Assembly: GCA_903953145.1 (NCBI GenBank)
Contig: CAJBIL010000432.1
Span: 1 to 7,016, forward strand
DNA: 7,016 nucleotides
Source of the DNA: an uncultured beta proteobacterium
Lineage (GTDB): Bacteria > Pseudomonadota > Gammaproteobacteria > Burkholderiales > Rhodocyclaceae
Direction of reading: 5' to 3'
Shown here piece after piece: positions 6,649 to 7,016 of the stretch. The notes under the pieces are model-generated. The model was not told where the DNA came from, ran no database searches, and saw only the letters and a program-made list of their open reading frames with translations. The position numbers and the translations under genes are program-made. Each line of letters starts with the position of its first letter. The first letter of the stretch is position 1.

Positions 6649-7016
6649 ATGTCGCTCAATGACCCGCAATGGGGCAACCGCGGCAATGATAGCGGTGGTG
6701 GCAAGCGCCCGAATCAGGGCCCACCAGACCTCGAAGAATTATGGCGCGATTTTAATCGCCGTTTATCCGGCATGTTTGAAAAAAAACGTGGCGGCAATAA
6801 TGGCGGTAACGATGGCGGGGGGAGTAATCGCCCCCCCATGGAGTTCAATCCTAAATTTCTTGGTGGTGGTATCGGGTTGTTGCTGGCACTGGTCGTTGCT
6901 GTTTGGCTGGGTAGCGGTTTTTACATTGTTGATGCCTCGCAACGTGGTTTGGTGCTGCAATTAGGGAAATATAAATCCAGTACCGAGACAGGCATGAACA
7001 GGCGTTTGCCGTACCC
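6649..7016 (+). CDS. hflK: HflK, N-terminal part (SPFH/prohibitin-family membrane protein; 3' end outside window)
   Basis: HflK forms, with HflC, a large inner-membrane SPFH assembly that surrounds and modulates the FtsH protease. Only the first 122 codons are present and the frame is open at the right edge. The N-terminus MSLNDPQWG and the segment GPPDLEELWRDFNRRLSG (about 24-41) are typical HflK cytoplasmic sequence. A Gly/Asn-rich linker follows (about 48-60), then one transmembrane helix (about 74-93). The start of the periplasmic SPFH domain is visible (SQRGLVLQLGKY at 97-108, LPYP near the edge). The linker DNA contains an A8 tract, a G6 tract and a C7 tract close together. Near the end, GMNRRLPYP has Arg where an aromatic (usually Trp) is common, possibly a real variant or an end-of-sequence error. 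The position directly after hflX is the standard location; hflC is expected next. Confidence 0.94.
   Translation, partial: MSLNDPQWGNRGNDSGGGKRPNQGPPDLEELWRDFNRRLSGMFEKKRGGNNGGNDGGGSNRPPMEFNPKFLGGGIGLLLALVVAVWLGSGFYIVDASQRGLVLQLGKYKSSTETGMNRRLPY
6817..6836 (+). repeat. G-run/C-run inverted repeat inside hflK
   Basis: GGGGGG (6817-6822) can pair with six bases of the C7 run (6831-6837) across the 8-base loop AGTAATCG, giving a short all-G/C hairpin. It lies in the codons for the Gly-rich linker and the following Arg-Pro-Pro, just before the transmembrane helix. It may simply follow from Gly (GGN) and Pro (CCN) codons, but both runs are unbroken, which glycine and proline coding does not require. 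Confidence 0.6.

Noticed and set aside
6638..6964. 108-codon + strand frame overlapping hflK
   Set aside because: It is the +1 frame of hflK. The HflK product in the other frame is clearly recognised and runs off the window edge. It is kept only as context for the slippage idea.

Overview
This window is a compact run of housekeeping genes, all on the + strand: ispG (3' end), hisS, yfgM-like, bamB, der, hfq, hflX and hflK (5' end). The gene order and several protein signatures point to a betaproteobacterium. These include the ACPGCGR form of IspG, the NKAEGM G4 loop in the first Der GTPase domain, a short 79-residue Hfq with RREH, and an HflK starting MSLNDPQWG. A Rhodocyclales-type lineage is plausible, but that is an impression from remembered homologues and not a proven placement. 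Base composition and codon use look even throughout. I see no mobile element, tRNA, rRNA, CRISPR array or sign of recent transfer.

Region 1 (1-4996) holds five genes joined by stop/start overlaps: ATGA at ispG/hisS, TAATG at hisS/yfgM, TAATG at yfgM/bamB and ATGA at bamB/der. This looks like one translationally coupled operon. Its products cover isoprenoid precursor synthesis (IspG), histidyl-tRNA charging (HisS), inner-membrane secretion quality control (YfgM), outer-membrane protein assembly (BamB) and 50S ribosome assembly (Der).

Region 2 (4997-5091) is a 95-base gap with a weak candidate sigma70 promoter and a clear Shine-Dalgarno for hfq. The leader is CA-rich, and the Shine-Dalgarno lies in a context resembling a CsrA site. 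Region 3 (5092-7016) carries the RNA chaperone Hfq, the ribosome-splitting GTPase HflX and the start of HflK, part of the FtsH-regulating HflKC complex. A 124-base gap between hfq and hflX contains a strong 12-bp hairpin with a T7 run on its 5' side instead of its 3' side.

In E. coli these two regions are separate loci (ispG-hisS-yfgM-bamB-der, and miaA-hfq-hflX-hflK-hflC). Here they abut, so two ribosome-associated GTPases flank Hfq. I found no undescribed biological system. The points most worth a second look are the lysine/proline-rich tail of Der, the homopolymer cluster and G/C hairpin in hflK, the hfq leader, and the hfq-hflX hairpin.
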